64,000 nt of DNA from Thioclava marina (GTDB taxonomy: Bacteria > Pseudomonadota > Alphaproteobacteria > Rhodobacterales > Rhodobacteraceae): contig NZ_MPZS01000001.1 of the NCBI RefSeq assembly GCF_002020135.1, forward strand, positions 1,488,001 to 1,552,000. Reading direction: 5' to 3'. Within the stretch, counting starts at the first letter, position 1, and the number at the start of each line of letters is the position of its first letter. Below the pieces are notes generated by a model, which ran no database searches, was not told where the DNA came from, and worked only from the letters and a program-made list of their open reading frames with translations. The translations under genes were made by a program, and so were the position numbers. This document shows positions 26,097 to 33,876 of the stretch, piece by piece.

Positions 26097-26918
26097 TCAG
26101 AGGTAGCGCGGAACCACCCGGCCCAGCGCCTCCGCGATCTCGCGATGCACCATCGGCCCCGGAACCATCGCCGCAGCAGGTTCCTCAAGAGCCGAGAACT
26201 GCATCCCCGCCGTGCCCGCGCTACGCGCCATCACAGAGGGCTCCACCCGCAGGATTTCGGTCGCGAGGGGACGTAGCTCGTCCACCATCCGCTCGGTAAC
26301 CAGAAGCGGCTCGGCCCCCAACGGATCGGCCATTTCGGGCGGGTGATAATCCCCCATCCAGAGCAGGATCTTCACCCCCTCGATCTTGGTCAGAAGCGTT
26401 TTCATCCGCTGCACCCAGGAAGCCTGCAAGTCCTGCACGAGAAATTCGAACTTCTCGGGCTCGCGCTGCTTGAGAGCCCCCAGCATATGTCGGGTGAAAT
26501 TGAATTCGGTGAAATCGATCCCGCGGAAGGCCGTCCGCATCTGGTTCGAGGCGCGCAGGAAGCGATCATTGCGGCGCGGATGAACGGCATAGTAGGGATT
26601 CGACATGTTCTGCGCACCCAGAAGCTGGATCACCGTAAGCTTTGCCGCCTTTGACGCCGCCGCAAGCTGCGGTTCCTGCAAGAACACGTCGATACCCGCG
26701 TTGAGCACCCCGAAATTCACCACCGGACGGCCCAGACCCGCCTCAAGCAACGAAGGCCAGGGTTCTGCCACGAATTTCCCATAGGTCTCCGTTCCGCCCA
26801 TCGCGGCGATGAACTCCCCCTCGAGAGCCCGGCGTGGACCGCGAAAGAGCAGTTTCGATTTGCCATATCGGCACGGAAAATAATCAAGGGCGCCATCGCC
26901 CGCATATTCGAAAGCCAT
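26097..26918 (-). CDS. DUF6473-like conserved protein
   Basis: 273 residues with no signal peptide and no membrane helix. The N terminus (YAGDGALDYFPCRYGKSKL, then FRGPRR) and MGGTETYGKF followed by NFGVLNAGIDVFL look like the Rhodobacteraceae family I know as DUF6473, whose GGTETYG and NxGxxNAG segments recall SGNH-hydrolase-like blocks I (near Gly-x-x-x-Tyr) and III. No function is established that I know of. The ATG at 26918 has GAGG upstream. It converges on etfA and is divergent from hbdA with a 155-bp gap. Confidence 0.65.
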   Translation of the reverse strand: MAFEYAGDGALDYFPCRYGKSKLLFRGPRRALEGEFIAAMGGTETYGKFVAEPWPSLLEAGLGRPVVNFGVLNAGIDVFLQEPQLAAASKAAKLTVIQLLGAQNMSNPYYAVHPRRNDRFLRASNQMRTAFRGIDFTEFNFTRHMLGALKQREPEKFEFLVQDLQASWVQRMKTLLTKIEGVKILLWMGDYHPPEMADPLGAEPLLVTERMVDELRPLATEILRVEPSVMARSAGTAGMQFSALEEPAAAMVPGPMVHREIAEALGRVVPRYL

Positions 26919-27073
26919 CAACCCGCCTCAGTCCAGTTCGACTCGTTCACGGCCAGATTGCGCCCAAATCGTTACCAAAGGCCTAATCTTAAAATTCTCT
27001 CAATCGAGCGTTTCGCTTGCATGCCGGTGCGTGCTGATTATGGTCAGGGCGAAACTCAGCGAGAGAGATGGAT

Positions 27074-27949
27074 ATGGCGATCGAAAAAGTGGGTATCGTG
27101 GGCGCAGGCCAGATGGGCAACGGGATCGCCCATGTCTTCGCGCTGGCGGGCTATCAGGTTCTGCTCAACGATATCAGCGAGGATGCGCTGGCAAAGGCCG
27201 TCGCCGTCATCACCAAGAATCTCGATCGCCAGGTCTCGCGCGGCAAGATTTCCGAGGAGGAAAAGAACGCCGCGCTGGGGCGCATCTCGACCACGACGAA
27301 GCTCACCGATCTCGGCCCCACCGATCTCGTGATCGAGGCCGCGACCGAGCGAGAAACCGTCAAACAGGCGATCTTCGAGGATCTGTTGCCGCATCTGAAA
27401 CCGACCACGATCCTGACCTCGAACACGTCTTCGATCTCGATCACGCGCCTTGCCTCGCGCACCGACCGGCCCGAGAAATTCATGGGGTTCCACTTCATGA
27501 ACCCGGTGCCGGTGATGCAACTGGTCGAACTGATCCGCGGCATTGCCACCGATCAGGACACCTACGAGCAGCTGCTGGCCGTCGTCGAGAAGCTCGGCAA
27601 GACTGCGGCCTCGGCCGAAGATTTCCCCGCCTTCATCGTGAACCGCATCCTGATGCCGATGATCAACGAGGCGGTCTACACGCTCTATGAAGGCGTGGGC
27701 AATGTGCGCTCTATCGACGAGTCGATGAAGCTTGGCGCGAACCATCCGATGGGGCCGCTCGAACTGGCCGACTTCATCGGGCTCGATACCTGCCTTGCAA
27801 TCATGAACGTGCTCCATGACGGGCTGGCCGACACGAAATACCGCCCCTGTCCGCTTCTGACGAAATATGTCGAGGCGGGCTGGCTTGGCCGCAAGACCGG
27901 GCGCGGCTTCTACGACTACCGCGGCGAGACCCCGGTTCCGACGCGCTGA
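27074..27949 (+). CDS. hbdA: 3-hydroxybutyryl-CoA dehydrogenase
   Basis: NAD-dependent enzyme that interconverts (S)-3-hydroxybutyryl-CoA and acetoacetyl-CoA. 291 residues from the ATG at 27074, the family's usual length; an ATG two codons earlier (27068) is also possible. The Rossmann motif is GIVGAGQMGNGIAHV. The catalytic His-Glu region is in FMGFHFMNPVPVMQLVELI, and NRILMPMINEA starts the C-terminal domain. It feeds or drains the same C4-CoA pool as Ccr and ETF. Confidence 0.95.
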   Translation: MAIEKVGIVGAGQMGNGIAHVFALAGYQVLLNDISEDALAKAVAVITKNLDRQVSRGKISEEEKNAALGRISTTTKLTDLGPTDLVIEAATERETVKQAIFEDLLPHLKPTTILTSNTSSISITRLASRTDRPEKFMGFHFMNPVPVMQLVELIRGIATDQDTYEQLLAVVEKLGKTAASAEDFPAFIVNRILMPMINEAVYTLYEGVGNVRSIDESMKLGANHPMGPLELADFIGLDTCLAIMNVLHDGLADTKYRPCPLLTKYVEAGWLGRKTGRGFYDYRGETPVPTR

Positions 27950-27962
27950 AGCGCGCCGGCCC

Positions 27963-28105
27963 GCGAGGGGGCCCTGCCCCCTCTTTGCTCACGCAAATTC
28001 ACCCCCGAGATATTTGGTTCAAGAAGAAGATAGGATTTCTCCTTCCTCTTGGCTGAAATATCCCGGGGGAGTCTGCCGTCAGGCAGACGGGGGCAGCGCC
28101 CCCCT
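27963..28105. repeat. Dispersed 3'-end repeat, tail-to-tail pair (R3)
   Basis: Two full copies between the convergent hbdA and acyltransferase genes. Left copy, read with hbdA: GAGGGGGC-CCT-GCCCCCTC (27965-27983), second stem TTTGC-TCAC-GCAAA, then CACCCCCGAGATATTTGG and an AAGAAGAAG tail. Right copy, read with the acyltransferase: GGGGGC-GCT-GCCCCC (28089-28103), second stem GTCTGCC-TGAC-GGCAGAC (28071-28088), then TCCCCCGGGATATTT and a GAGGAAG tail. The second stems share no sequence yet both pair perfectly. Confidence 0.85.
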
Positions 28106-28164
28106 GTTCGGCCATCATCTGTCACCCTCCGGCAAGGAAGGCCGCACGCCCTTCCTCCAGCCTT

Positions 28165-29019
28165 TCAGAGCGCCAGCGTTTCCTTGCGCAGATCGGAGAG
28201 GAACTTGCGCGGATTCTTCAGCGGCTCGGCGATCTCTTCGGCAGATTTGGCATGGCCGATCACCGGATGTTGCGGCTTGTAGAGCGCGCGCTTGATCTCA
28301 TAGAGCAACAGCCCCTGACGCACCGTCGCCGAGAGCTTGTTTGCGATCTGATAGGCGCGCGAGTTGCGGCCCGGAAAATGGATCGGCAGCACAGAGGCCC
28401 CCGATCGCGCGAGCATCTTCGCGGTGAAAGGGTTCCATTCCTGCTCGATCACCGGCCCCATCAGAGTCTCGGAATGGGCAACCTGGCCGGCCGGGAAGAG
28501 CACCACGACGCCACCGCGCTTGAGCTGTGCCATGCAGGCGGCGCGCATCTTCAAGCTGTCCTCGCGCGCGTTTTCCTCATGCGGGAAAGGTACCGGCAGC
28601 ATGTATTGCTCGATTTCGGGGATCCCGGTCAGCAATGAGCGCGTGAGGATCAGGTAGTCATCGCGCACCTGACCGATCAGGTAGGCCAGCACCATCCCGT
28701 CCACCAGCCCGTGCGGATGGTTCGCGACCACGACGAGCGGGCCCTCCTTGGGGATGCGCGCGATTTGTTCGGGCGGGGTGGTGACCTCGATCCCCATCAC
28801 GTCGAGCGCCTGCGGCCAGAACTCCGCCCCCACCGGCGCGCCGCGTTTCTCGAACTTGCGGATCAGGCGAAGCAGGTGGGTCTTGGCGGTGAGCCATTCC
28901 AGGGTCTGGATCGTGCCGACCTTGAAAGGGTTCGTGAACGTGCCCGCATAGGACAAGCGACGCTTGTCATAGGGTTTGGACAGGGCTTGGGCTTCGGCGA
29001 TTTCGACCTGTTGATCCAC
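28165..29019 (-). CDS. Lysophospholipid acyltransferase family protein
   Basis: PlsC-like acyltransferase of 284 residues, probably a peripheral or single-pass inner-membrane enzyme. The catalytic block I appears as ANHPHGLVDG, a spaced variant of the usual NH-x4-D, and the glycerol-phosphate block as FPAGQ in place of FPEGT. These changes suggest an acceptor other than ordinary lysophosphatidic acid, for instance a lyso-ornithine lipid. It is the last gene of the seven-gene chvI operon, 26 bases after HPr; a metabolic link to the PTS genes is not obvious. Confidence 0.8.
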   Translation of the reverse strand: MDQQVEIAEAQALSKPYDKRRLSYAGTFTNPFKVGTIQTLEWLTAKTHLLRLIRKFEKRGAPVGAEFWPQALDVMGIEVTTPPEQIARIPKEGPLVVVANHPHGLVDGMVLAYLIGQVRDDYLILTRSLLTGIPEIEQYMLPVPFPHEENAREDSLKMRAACMAQLKRGGVVVLFPAGQVAHSETLMGPVIEQEWNPFTAKMLARSGASVLPIHFPGRNSRAYQIANKLSATVRQGLLLYEIKRALYKPQHPVIGHAKSAEEIAEPLKNPRKFLSDLRKETLAL

Positions 29020-29045
29020 GACCGGACCTCTTGGCTATGCGCGGG

Positions 29046-29318
29046 TCACATGCCTTCGCCGAACTTGTCCTCCACGAGCGCCTGCAGCGCATCGGCGAGC
29101 TTCTCGGCCTCGGCCCCGCTTGTCGTGACCTCAATAGTGGTTCCGCGCGAGGCTGCCAACATCAAAAGCCCCATGATGCTGTCTCCCGAGACCGACTGGC
29201 CATCCTTTGCCACCTCGGCCCGCGCGTCGTGATCCTCGACAACCTCGACGAAGCGGGCGGAGGCGCGCGCGTGGAGCCCCTTCTCGTTCACAATCTCGAG
29301 GCGGCGGATCACGGACAT
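29046..29318 (-). CDS. ptsH: HPr phosphocarrier protein
   Basis: 90-residue phosphocarrier. His16 in KGLHARAS is the site phosphorylated by enzyme I (here PtsP), and Ser47 in GDSIMGLL is the HprK target site. Both sites present means it can integrate PEP-dependent and kinase-dependent signals. It overlaps the EIIA gene by ten bases and shares the operon with HprK and RapZ. No sugar permease is present in the window. Confidence 0.93.
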   Translation of the reverse strand: MSVIRRLEIVNEKGLHARASARFVEVVEDHDARAEVAKDGQSVSGDSIMGLLMLAASRGTTIEVTTSGAEAEKLADALQALVEDKFGEGM

Positions 29319-29716
29319 TTGGCAGCTCCTTCGCGGGCGTTGTAGCTGTTGATGTATTTGCGGCCCGCATCGAGCGCGGCCTCGACGGCCGCGTGCACGC
29401 CAAGGCTGCGTGATTTCGCGAGCTTGATCAGCAACGGCAGGTTGGCACCGTAGATGATTTCCCGGTCGCAGGCCTCGCAGGCCATAAGGGAGAGATTGGA
29501 GGGCGAGCCGCCGAACATGTCGGTGACGACCACGACACCCTCGCCGCTATCGACCGCATCGGCGGCGGCGCGAATCTCGGCCTGTTTTCCCGCGCGGTCG
29601 TGATCATCCTCGATGGTGATGGCGCGGATACCGTTCTGGGGGCCGACGACATGTTCGACCGCTGCGAGATATTCCCGCGCAAGCCCCCCATGTGCCACGA
29701 TCACGATCCCGATCAC
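29309..29716 (-). CDS. PTS EIIA component, mannose type (stand-alone)
   Basis: 135-residue EIIA-Man domain with the phosphorylatable His9 in [10 protein letters not shown] and the family stretch [17 protein letters not shown]. In sugar PTS this domain is fused or linked to IIB/IIC/IID; here it is single and sits between rapZ and HPr, so it is presumably a regulatory phospho-acceptor. Overlaps with both neighbours (4 bases with rapZ, 10 with HPr) indicate strict coexpression. Confidence 0.93.
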   Translation of the reverse strand: MIGIVIVAHGGLAREYLAAVEHVVGPQNGIRAITIEDDHDRAGKQAEIRAAADAVDSGEGVVVVTDMFGGSPSNLSLMACEACDREIIYGANLPLLIKLAKSRSLGVHAAVEAALDAGRKYINSYNAREGAAKCP

Positions 29717-30639
29717 GCGCCCGTCCTCACACTCGTACCGGCGCCCTCAGGCGCGCGACGTTCCAATTCTCTATGACGTTTAGACACTTGCCACCCGGCT
29801 TCCGCAAGCGCTTTGGCAATGCTTTCGGTCATCGCGACCGAGCGGTGTTGCCCCCCGGTGCAACCGAAGCCAATCGAGAGATGCGTCTTGCCCTCGGCCA
29901 CATAGGCCGGAAGGAGAAACAGCAACAGATCGAGCACGCGCTGGTGAAATTCACCGTAGCGGGGATCGTCTGCCACATACTCCGCCACGGCGGCATCGCG
30001 ACCGTCATGCGGGCGCAGCGCCGGCTCCCAATGCGGGTTCGCAAGAAATCGACAATCGAACATGAGATCGAGCCCGCGCGGCACCCCGCGCTTGTAGCTG
30101 AAGGAATTGACCGAGACGGAGAGCTTTTCGATCTGGCCGGTATCGAAGAACCGGCCGATCTCGGCGCGCAGGTCATGCGGGCTCATCTCGGAGGTGTCGA
30201 TCAATACATCGGCGCGCAGCTTGATCGGGGCCAGGATGTCGAGCTCCTGCACGATGCCCGCACCCGGATCGTCGTCGCGGGCGAGCGGATGGCGGCGGCG
30301 TGTCTCGGAATAGCGCCGCTCGAGCACCTCGGGACGCGCATCGAGATAGACGAGCTCGAGGTTGAGTTCGGGCAGGCGGGTAAGCGCGTCGATCAGCTCG
30401 ATCAAGGCCGAGGCCGAAAAATCGCGCGCACGCACATCGACACCAAGCGCCACCGGATGCGGCAAGTGGCCCGAGAGCAGGCGCGGAACGAGGCCGAGGG
30501 GCAGGTTCGTGATCGGCTCATAGCCGAGATCCTCGAGCGCGCCGATCGCGGTCGTGCGCCCGGCCCCCGAAGGTCCGGTCACCAGAACCACGCGCTGGCC
30601 CGACTGTGTCCATGCCGGATCGGATCGGGTCACGCCCAT
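29713..30639 (-). CDS. rapZ: RapZ family RNase adapter/nucleotide-binding protein
   Basis: 308 residues. The Walker A is GPSGAGRTT, with Arg where Lys is usual; this substitution is seen in some alphaproteobacterial relatives, as I recall. [16 protein letters not shown] and the C-terminal [14 protein letters not shown] are strong RapZ signatures. In E. coli RapZ delivers small RNAs to RNase E to set glucosamine synthase levels; in this lineage its role is not settled. The ATG at 30639 has AAAGGAGG at five bases, making it better than the ATG at 30657. Confidence 0.9.
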   Translation of the reverse strand: MGVTRSDPAWTQSGQRVVLVTGPSGAGRTTAIGALEDLGYEPITNLPLGLVPRLLSGHLPHPVALGVDVRARDFSASALIELIDALTRLPELNLELVYLDARPEVLERRYSETRRRHPLARDDDPGAGIVQELDILAPIKLRADVLIDTSEMSPHDLRAEIGRFFDTGQIEKLSVSVNSFSYKRGVPRGLDLMFDCRFLANPHWEPALRPHDGRDAAVAEYVADDPRYGEFHQRVLDLLLFLLPAYVAEGKTHLSIGFGCTGGQHRSVAMTESIAKALAEAGWQVSKRHRELERRAPEGAGTSVRTGA

Positions 30640-31067
30640 CGGCCTCCTTTGAGCCATTGCAGAATTGCCACGTCAAAATGATCATGTTGCACCCGCAGCA
30701 CAAGAGGAAGTTCGACCCCCAAGAGACTGTCTTTTCGACAGTTCGGAAGGCGCTCGGTCTCCTCTCGGTCGAGATCGACGCTCAGGGTGATGCGCGCATG
30801 CGACAGCGGATCGGCACGCAGGATACCCACGCCGCGCGCTTCGATCCGGCCAGCGATCGGTGTGGGCGCGCGCGCGATCAGGTGCCCTCCTTCGACAGTC
30901 AGATTGGTCCGGTCATCCGCCACGAGCCGCGCGCCATATGCCATCAGTCTCAGCGCGAGCAGGGATTTTCCCGTGCCCGATGCGCCTTTGATCAAAACGC
31001 CGCGCTCGGGATCGAGCGCGACGACGCTGGCGTGAAGATTGAGAGAGGCGGTGCCGGGCCCGCCCAT
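30630..31067 (-). CDS. hprK: HPr kinase/phosphorylase, short alphaproteobacterial form
   Basis: 145-residue kinase domain only; Gram-positive HprK has an extra N-terminal domain of about 130 residues. Walker A is [10 protein letters not shown] near residue 29, and LVADDRTNL holds the Asp pair that binds Mg2+ and acts as base. It would phosphorylate Ser47 of the HPr encoded in the same operon. The start at 31067 lies four bases after the chvG stop; a longer form to 31130 would overlap chvG by about 60 bases. The end overlaps rapZ by ten bases. Confidence 0.9.
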   Translation of the reverse strand: MGGPGTASLNLHASVVALDPERGVLIKGASGTGKSLLALRLMAYGARLVADDRTNLTVEGGHLIARAPTPIAGRIEARGVGILRADPLSHARITLSVDLDREETERLPNCRKDSLLGVELPLVLRVQHDHFDVAILQWLKGGRWA

Positions 31068-31071
31068 CGGA

Positions 31072-32793
31072 TCAGACCGGCAAACCGACGACGAAACGCG
31101 CTCCGAGCGGATCGGAGGTCGGGTCGGCATCGGTCGGCCGGATATTCTCTGCCCAGATCACGCCGCCATGCGCCTCGACGATCTGCTTCGAGATCGCGAG
31201 GCCGAGACCGGAGTGGTCGCCGAACTGGCCCACGGGGCGTTCCGAATAGAAGCGTTTGAAGACCTTAGTCAGCGCCTCTTCGGGAATCCCAGGCCCCGTA
31301 TCCTCGACCACGACCAGCACGCGATTGTCGCGTTGGCGGGCCCAGACACGGACCGCGTCGCCCTCTTCGCAGAAAGAGGTCGCGTTAGTGATCAGGTTGA
31401 CGAAAACCTGCGCAAGCCGCGCTTCCAGCCCCGAGATCACCACAGGTTGCTGCGGCAGGTCGGTGATGAAATCGACGCCCTTCTCGCGCGCCTGCTGACC
31501 GAGATACTCGCTGAGGTTCGCCACCATCTTGATCAGGTCGAACGGCTCTTCCTCTTCCTTCACAAGCTCGGAATCGAGCCGCGAGGCATTGGAAATGTCG
31601 CTCACCAGACGGTCGAGGCGGCGCACGTCGTGATCGATCACCTCAAGCAGGCGTGTGCGCTGCTCATCTTTCTTGACCATGTGCAGCGACGCCACCGCAG
31701 AGCGCAGGCTGGCCAGCGGGTTCTTGATCTCATGGGCCACGTCGGCCGCGAATTGCTCGTTCGCGTCGATACGTTCGTAAAGCGCGCCCACCATGCCGCG
31801 CATCGCGCCCGAAAGCCGCCCAATCTCGTCGGGCCGTGCGGTCAGGTCGGGGATGCGCACGCGCGACGGCGACATCTTGCGGGCGTTCTTGTCGCGCCCG
31901 ATCTCGGCAGCGGCGGCCAGATCGGACAGCGGGTTGGCGATGGTCGAGGCCAGAACCAGCGACAGACCGATAGAGACGATGATCGCGATCACGAACATCT
32001 GGAGCACCTGTTCGCGCTCGACCCGGACCAGCGCGTCGATCTGACCCGCCACCGAGCTCAGGCCGACGACGCCCACCACACGCTCGCCCTGACGGATCGG
32101 GGTGGCGACGGCGAAGATCGTCGAGCCGGAAGCGTTCTTCTTCGATGCGATCTGGGTGCGCCCATCAAGTGCCGCGGGAACGAGCGCGCGCACCATTTCG
32201 AGCGCGCTGTCGCCATTCGTGCCGCCTCCGCGCGAAATCAACTGCGCGACGCCATCCCAGGCGCGGCCCAGAACATCGGTGAGGAAGGTCGAGCGATGAT
32301 CGAGATCGAGGCCCTCGACCTTCTCGACCGGTGCGCGGTCTCCGCTGGTCGTGGTGCCGATCAGCGCCTGACCCGGATCGAAGAGAAACAGATCGGCCCC
32401 GTCGGGCAGCTCGATCCCGCGGATCGTGGCGAGCGGGTCGATCCCGTCACCGGCCGCGAGATTGACCGGCGCGCCCGCAGGCAGCTGCGCCTCGAACACG
32501 TCGGCGGCGAGCTGAGCCTCGTTCACCAGGCCGCTTTCGCGTTGCAGCACGAGACTGTCGCGGAAGGGATTGAGATACAGCACCCCCGCCACCAACACGA
32601 TCATCGCCAACAGGTTGAAGGTGATGATCTTGCGCGCAAGCGGGGAGCGGTTGAGCGAAATGATCGTGCGCCGGGCGCGCCCCTGACGCAGATCGTCGTC
32701 GATCATGCCATCGGGCGCGACCCAGTCTTCACCCAGGACGACATCCGTCTCCAGCGCCTTTCTCGGCACCTTTCGGGGGTTCTTGCGCCCCAT
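31072..32793 (-). CDS. chvG: Sensor histidine kinase ChvG/ExoS type
   Basis: Membrane sensor of 573 residues. Helix one is IITFNLLAMIVLVAGVLYL after a basic N terminus; a periplasmic domain of about 220 residues is closed by a second helix near IAIIVSIGLSLVLAS; HAMP, HisKA with AADVAHEIKNPLASL, and HATPase follow (NLITNATSF, EDTGPGIPE, HSGLGLAIS). In rhizobia and Caulobacter this system responds to acid or envelope stress. The ATG at 32793 has GGGGAGGG six bases upstream; an ATG at 32817 gives eight more residues. The periplasmic inhibitor ExoR is not in the window. Confidence 0.92.
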   Translation of the reverse strand: MGRKNPRKVPRKALETDVVLGEDWVAPDGMIDDDLRQGRARRTIISLNRSPLARKIITFNLLAMIVLVAGVLYLNPFRDSLVLQRESGLVNEAQLAADVFEAQLPAGAPVNLAAGDGIDPLATIRGIELPDGADLFLFDPGQALIGTTTSGDRAPVEKVEGLDLDHRSTFLTDVLGRAWDGVAQLISRGGGTNGDSALEMVRALVPAALDGRTQIASKKNASGSTIFAVATPIRQGERVVGVVGLSSVAGQIDALVRVEREQVLQMFVIAIIVSIGLSLVLASTIANPLSDLAAAAEIGRDKNARKMSPSRVRIPDLTARPDEIGRLSGAMRGMVGALYERIDANEQFAADVAHEIKNPLASLRSAVASLHMVKKDEQRTRLLEVIDHDVRRLDRLVSDISNASRLDSELVKEEEEPFDLIKMVANLSEYLGQQAREKGVDFITDLPQQPVVISGLEARLAQVFVNLITNATSFCEEGDAVRVWARQRDNRVLVVVEDTGPGIPEEALTKVFKRFYSERPVGQFGDHSGLGLAISKQIVEAHGGVIWAENIRPTDADPTSDPLGARFVVGLPV

Positions 32794-32827
32794 TCCGACC
32801 CTCCCCGCGATACTCATGAGGCTGGGA

Positions 32828-33529
32828 TCACTCTTCGTTGTAGCGATAACCGATGCCGTAGAGTGTCTCGATCGCCGAGAACTCCTCGTCCACCGACCGC
32901 ATCTTCTTGCGCAGCCGCTTGATATGGCTGTCGATCGTGCGGTCGTCGACATAGACCTGATCGTCATAGGCCACGTCCATCAGCTGATCGCGCGACTTCA
33001 CGAAGCCTGGCCGCTGGGCAAGCGCCTGAAGCAGCAGGAATTCGGTCACGGTCAGCGTGACGTCCCGCCCCTTCCACATCACCGCGTGACGCAGCGGGTC
33101 CATCTCGAGCGAGCCGCGCACCATCACCTTGGTGTCTTCGGTCGTCGCCACCTCGCCGGTCGAAATCGCTTCCTGACGGCGCAGCAGCGCGCGGATGCGT
33201 TCGACCAGAAGACGCTGGCTGAAGGGCTTCTTGACGTAATCGTCGGCGCCCATGCGCAGGCCGAGAACCTCGTCGATCTCGTCATCCTTGGAGGTGAGGA
33301 AAATCACCGGCATCGCGGTCTTCTGGCGCAGCTTCTGCAGCAGCTCCATTCCGTCCATCCGCGGCATCTTGATGTCGAGAACGGCCATGTCGGGCAGACG
33401 CTTGGTGAACGCATCGAAGGCCGCCTGACCATCGTTGTAGGTCTCTACATCATACCCCTCAGCTTCGAGAGTCATCGAAACGGAAGTCAGAATATTGCGG
33501 TCGTCATCGACCAGCGCGATCCTCGACAT
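32828..33529 (-). CDS. chvI: Response regulator ChvI
   Basis: 233-residue OmpR-type regulator and first gene of the seven-gene operon. The receiver has DDD at 8-10, phosphoacceptor Asp52 ([12 protein letters not shown]) and KKPFSQ. The effector domain contains [18 protein letters not shown] and ends [14 protein letters not shown], a good match to ChvI. The promoter region is shared with the divergent pckA, and ChvI is known in some relatives to influence central carbon genes, so a direct effect on pckA is worth considering. Confidence 0.93.
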   Translation of the reverse strand: MSRIALVDDDRNILTSVSMTLEAEGYDVETYNDGQAAFDAFTKRLPDMAVLDIKMPRMDGMELLQKLRQKTAMPVIFLTSKDDEIDEVLGLRMGADDYVKKPFSQRLLVERIRALLRRQEAISTGEVATTEDTKVMVRGSLEMDPLRHAVMWKGRDVTLTVTEFLLLQALAQRPGFVKSRDQLMDVAYDDQVYVDDRTIDSHIKRLRKKMRSVDEEFSAIETLYGIGYRYNEE

Positions 33530-33876
33530 GGCGGAAAATCCCTTTACTGCTCTTGTTTGTTATTGGCAGCCATCATCATCTTTCAGAACGGCCAAATCAA
33601 CAGGAACGTGCGAATCAGACTGTTTTCACGAATCATCCGTCGCGAAAATCCTGATGGATTGACTAATTTGCCTCACCTTTCCGCGACAATCCGCTCTGGT
33701 GGCGCTAAACGTGACAATGGTTGCGCTAACTGCGTCAATGCTTCCTGTTCCTTCGCAAAATTGTCATGCTATAGGGCGGCCATCCGAGTAAGATTATTGC
33801 TCGGATCGGCGCTCCGAGACCCCGAAGCGCCGGGAGGAACCCAATGAACGCCGCGAGACGGCATCGGGAGCGAGAG
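33530..33876. promoter_or_regulatory. Divergent chvI/pckA control region
   Basis: 347 bp without a gene. An 18-base imperfect direct repeat (GCGCTAAACGTGACAATG at 33702-33719 and GCGCTAACTGCGTCAATG at 33723-33740, 14 of 18 identical) has a period of 21 bases, two helical turns, as expected for an OmpR-family dimer pair. Nearer pckA, ATCCGAG (33782-33788) can pair with CTCGGAT (33800-33806), and CTCGGA (33800-33805) can instead pair with TCCGAG (33813-33818): two mutually exclusive stems in the likely leader. Confidence 0.6.

Noticed and set aside
27963-28105. GC-rich inverted repeats as insertion-sequence ends
   Set aside because: No transposase, no target duplication, and the same structure recurs at gene ends without enclosed sequence.
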